DNA of 5,912 nt from Clostridia bacterium. Its GTDB lineage: Bacteria > Bacillota > Clostridia > Christensenellales > Borkfalkiaceae. The translations under genes and the position numbers were made by a program. The notes beneath the pieces were generated by a model, which saw nothing but the letters and a program-made list of their open reading frames with translations, was not told the DNA's origin and did not search any database. Below, one piece after another: positions 5,086 to 5,912 of the stretch. How positions within the stretch are numbered: position 1 is the stretch's first letter; every line of letters starts with the position of its first letter. Location of the stretch: assembly GCA_017646555.1 (NCBI GenBank), contig JAGCMG010000007.1, forward strand, positions 1 to 5,912, read 5' to 3'.

Positions 5086-5912
5086 ATGAAATACGTTTAC
5101 CAATTTAGTGAAGGCAACGGCAAAATGCGTGAACTTTTAGGTGGTAAGGGTGCAAACCTTGCTGAAATGACCAGTTTAGGTCTTCCAGTTCCACACGGTT
5201 TTACCATTTCGACTGAAGCCTGCACAAAGTACTACGACGACGGTAAGGATATCAATCCTGAAATCTGCGCAGAAATTTTAGAAAACATCAAAAAACTTGA
5301 AGCAATCGCTGGTATGAAATTCGGCGATAAAGAAAATCCGCTTTTAGTATCCGTTCGTTCTGGCGCAAGAGCGTCAATGCCAGGTATGATGGACACCATC
5401 TTAAACCTTGGTCTTAACGAAGAAGTAGTTGAAGTTCTTGCTAAAAAATCAGGCAATCCACGTTGGGCTTGGGACTGCTACAGAAGATTTATTCAAATGT
5501 ATTCCGACGTAGTTATGGAAGTAGGTAAAAAATACTTCGAAGAACTTATCGACAAAATGAAAGAAGAAAAAGGCGTTACGCAAGATACTGAACTTACTGC
5601 TGACGACTTAAAAGACCTTGCAAACCAATTCAAGGCTGAATATAAAGCAAAACTTGGTACGGACTTCCCTAAAGACCCTATCGAACAATTATTCGGCGCT
5701 ATCAAGGCAGTATTCCGTTCTTGGGACAACCCACGTGCTAACATCTATCGTCGTGATAACGATATCCCATATTCTTGGGGTACTGCAGTTAACGTGCAAA
5801 TGATGGCTTTCGGTAACATGGGCGAAACCTCTGGTACCGGCGTTGCATTTACTCGTGACCCTGCTACTGGTGAAAAGAAACTTATGGGCGAATTCTTAAT
5901 GAACGCTCAAGG
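5086..5912 (+). CDS. ppdK: Pyruvate, phosphate dikinase, N-terminal part (3' partial)
   Basis: These are the first 275 codons of an enzyme normally about 870-880 residues long; the gene continues past the window. PPDK interconverts pyruvate + ATP + Pi and PEP + AMP + PPi in the cytoplasm, and many anaerobes use it in glycolysis or gluconeogenesis. The visible part is the ATP-grasp nucleotide-binding domain: LLGGKGANLAEM (17-28, with the ATP-binding Lys21), LGLPVPHGFTIST (31-43), VRSGARASMPGMMDTILNLG (90-109, with the conserved Arg91), NPRWAWDCYRRFIQMY (124-139) and SGTGVAFTRDPATGE (249-263). The swivelling phosphohistidine domain and the PEP-binding barrel lie outside the window. Codons favour GGT, AAC, CCA, ATC and TTC more than in recO or yqfD, as expected for an abundantly made protein. 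It has its own promoter and ribosome binding site and is isolated from recO by a terminator. The N-terminus matches PPDK better than PEP synthase. Confidence 0.96.
   Translation, partial: MKYVYQFSEGNGKMRELLGGKGANLAEMTSLGLPVPHGFTISTEACTKYYDDGKDINPEICAEILENIKKLEAIAGMKFGDKENPLLVSVRSGARASMPGMMDTILNLGLNEEVVEVLAKKSGNPRWAWDCYRRFIQMYSDVVMEVGKKYFEELIDKMKEEKGVTQDTELTADDLKDLANQFKAEYKAKLGTDFPKDPIEQLFGAIKAVFRSWDNPRANIYRRDNDIPYSWGTAVNVQMMAFGNMGETSGTGVAFTRDPATGEKKLMGEFLMNAQ

Noticed and set aside
5232..5803. Open frames on both strands inside ppdK (5232-5456 minus, 5493-5744 minus, 5618-5803 plus)
   Set aside because: All overlap a clearly recognised PPDK reading frame and show no domain or conserved motif.

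Overview
The window is a stretch of a low-GC Firmicute (Clostridia-like) chromosome. The evidence is the AT-rich sequence, strong AGGAG-type ribosome binding sites and a gene neighbourhood typical of endospore-forming Firmicutes: yqfC, yqfD, pgpH, ybeY, era, yqzL-like, recO, then ppdK. The sporulation genes yqfC and yqfD point to a spore former or a descendant of one. A species cannot be named from this sequence. The reduced cluster (no phoH, dgkA, cdd or glyQS) and the shortened YqfD and PgpH suggest a lineage well away from Bacillus, perhaps an uncultured anaerobic Clostridia group; this is inference.

Positions 1-4821 look like one tightly packed operon on the + strand. It holds the end of yqfC, a shortened yqfD, a membrane c-di-AMP phosphodiesterase (pgpH) without its extracellular sensor domain, the rRNA-processing endonuclease ybeY (GTG start), the ribosome-assembly GTPase era, a 39-residue YqzL-like protein and the recombination mediator recO. 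Junctions overlap or lie within 2 nt, except for a 45-nt gap between era and the small gene. Translational coupling is likely at the yqfC/yqfD, ybeY/era and yqzL/recO overlaps. A clear intrinsic terminator at 4832-4866 closes the operon.

Positions 4822-5085 are a noncoding control region. It holds the terminator, an imperfect long-range inverted repeat, an AT-rich block, a good sigma-A-type promoter (TTGATT, 17 nt, TAGAAT), an 18-bp operator-like palindrome at the expected transcription start, and a strong ribosome binding site. It drives ppdK (pyruvate, phosphate dikinase), which runs off the right edge after 275 codons and shows codon use typical of a highly expressed gene.

Functionally the operon mixes sporulation (YqfC, YqfD), second-messenger turnover (PgpH), ribosome and 16S rRNA maturation (YbeY, Era) and DNA repair (RecO). 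PpdK is an independent central-metabolism unit. I see no mobile element, CRISPR array, tRNA, rRNA or convincing new system. The points worth a second look are the two domain losses, the missing neighbours, the ppdK palindrome and a possible hairpin masking the yqzL ribosome binding site.
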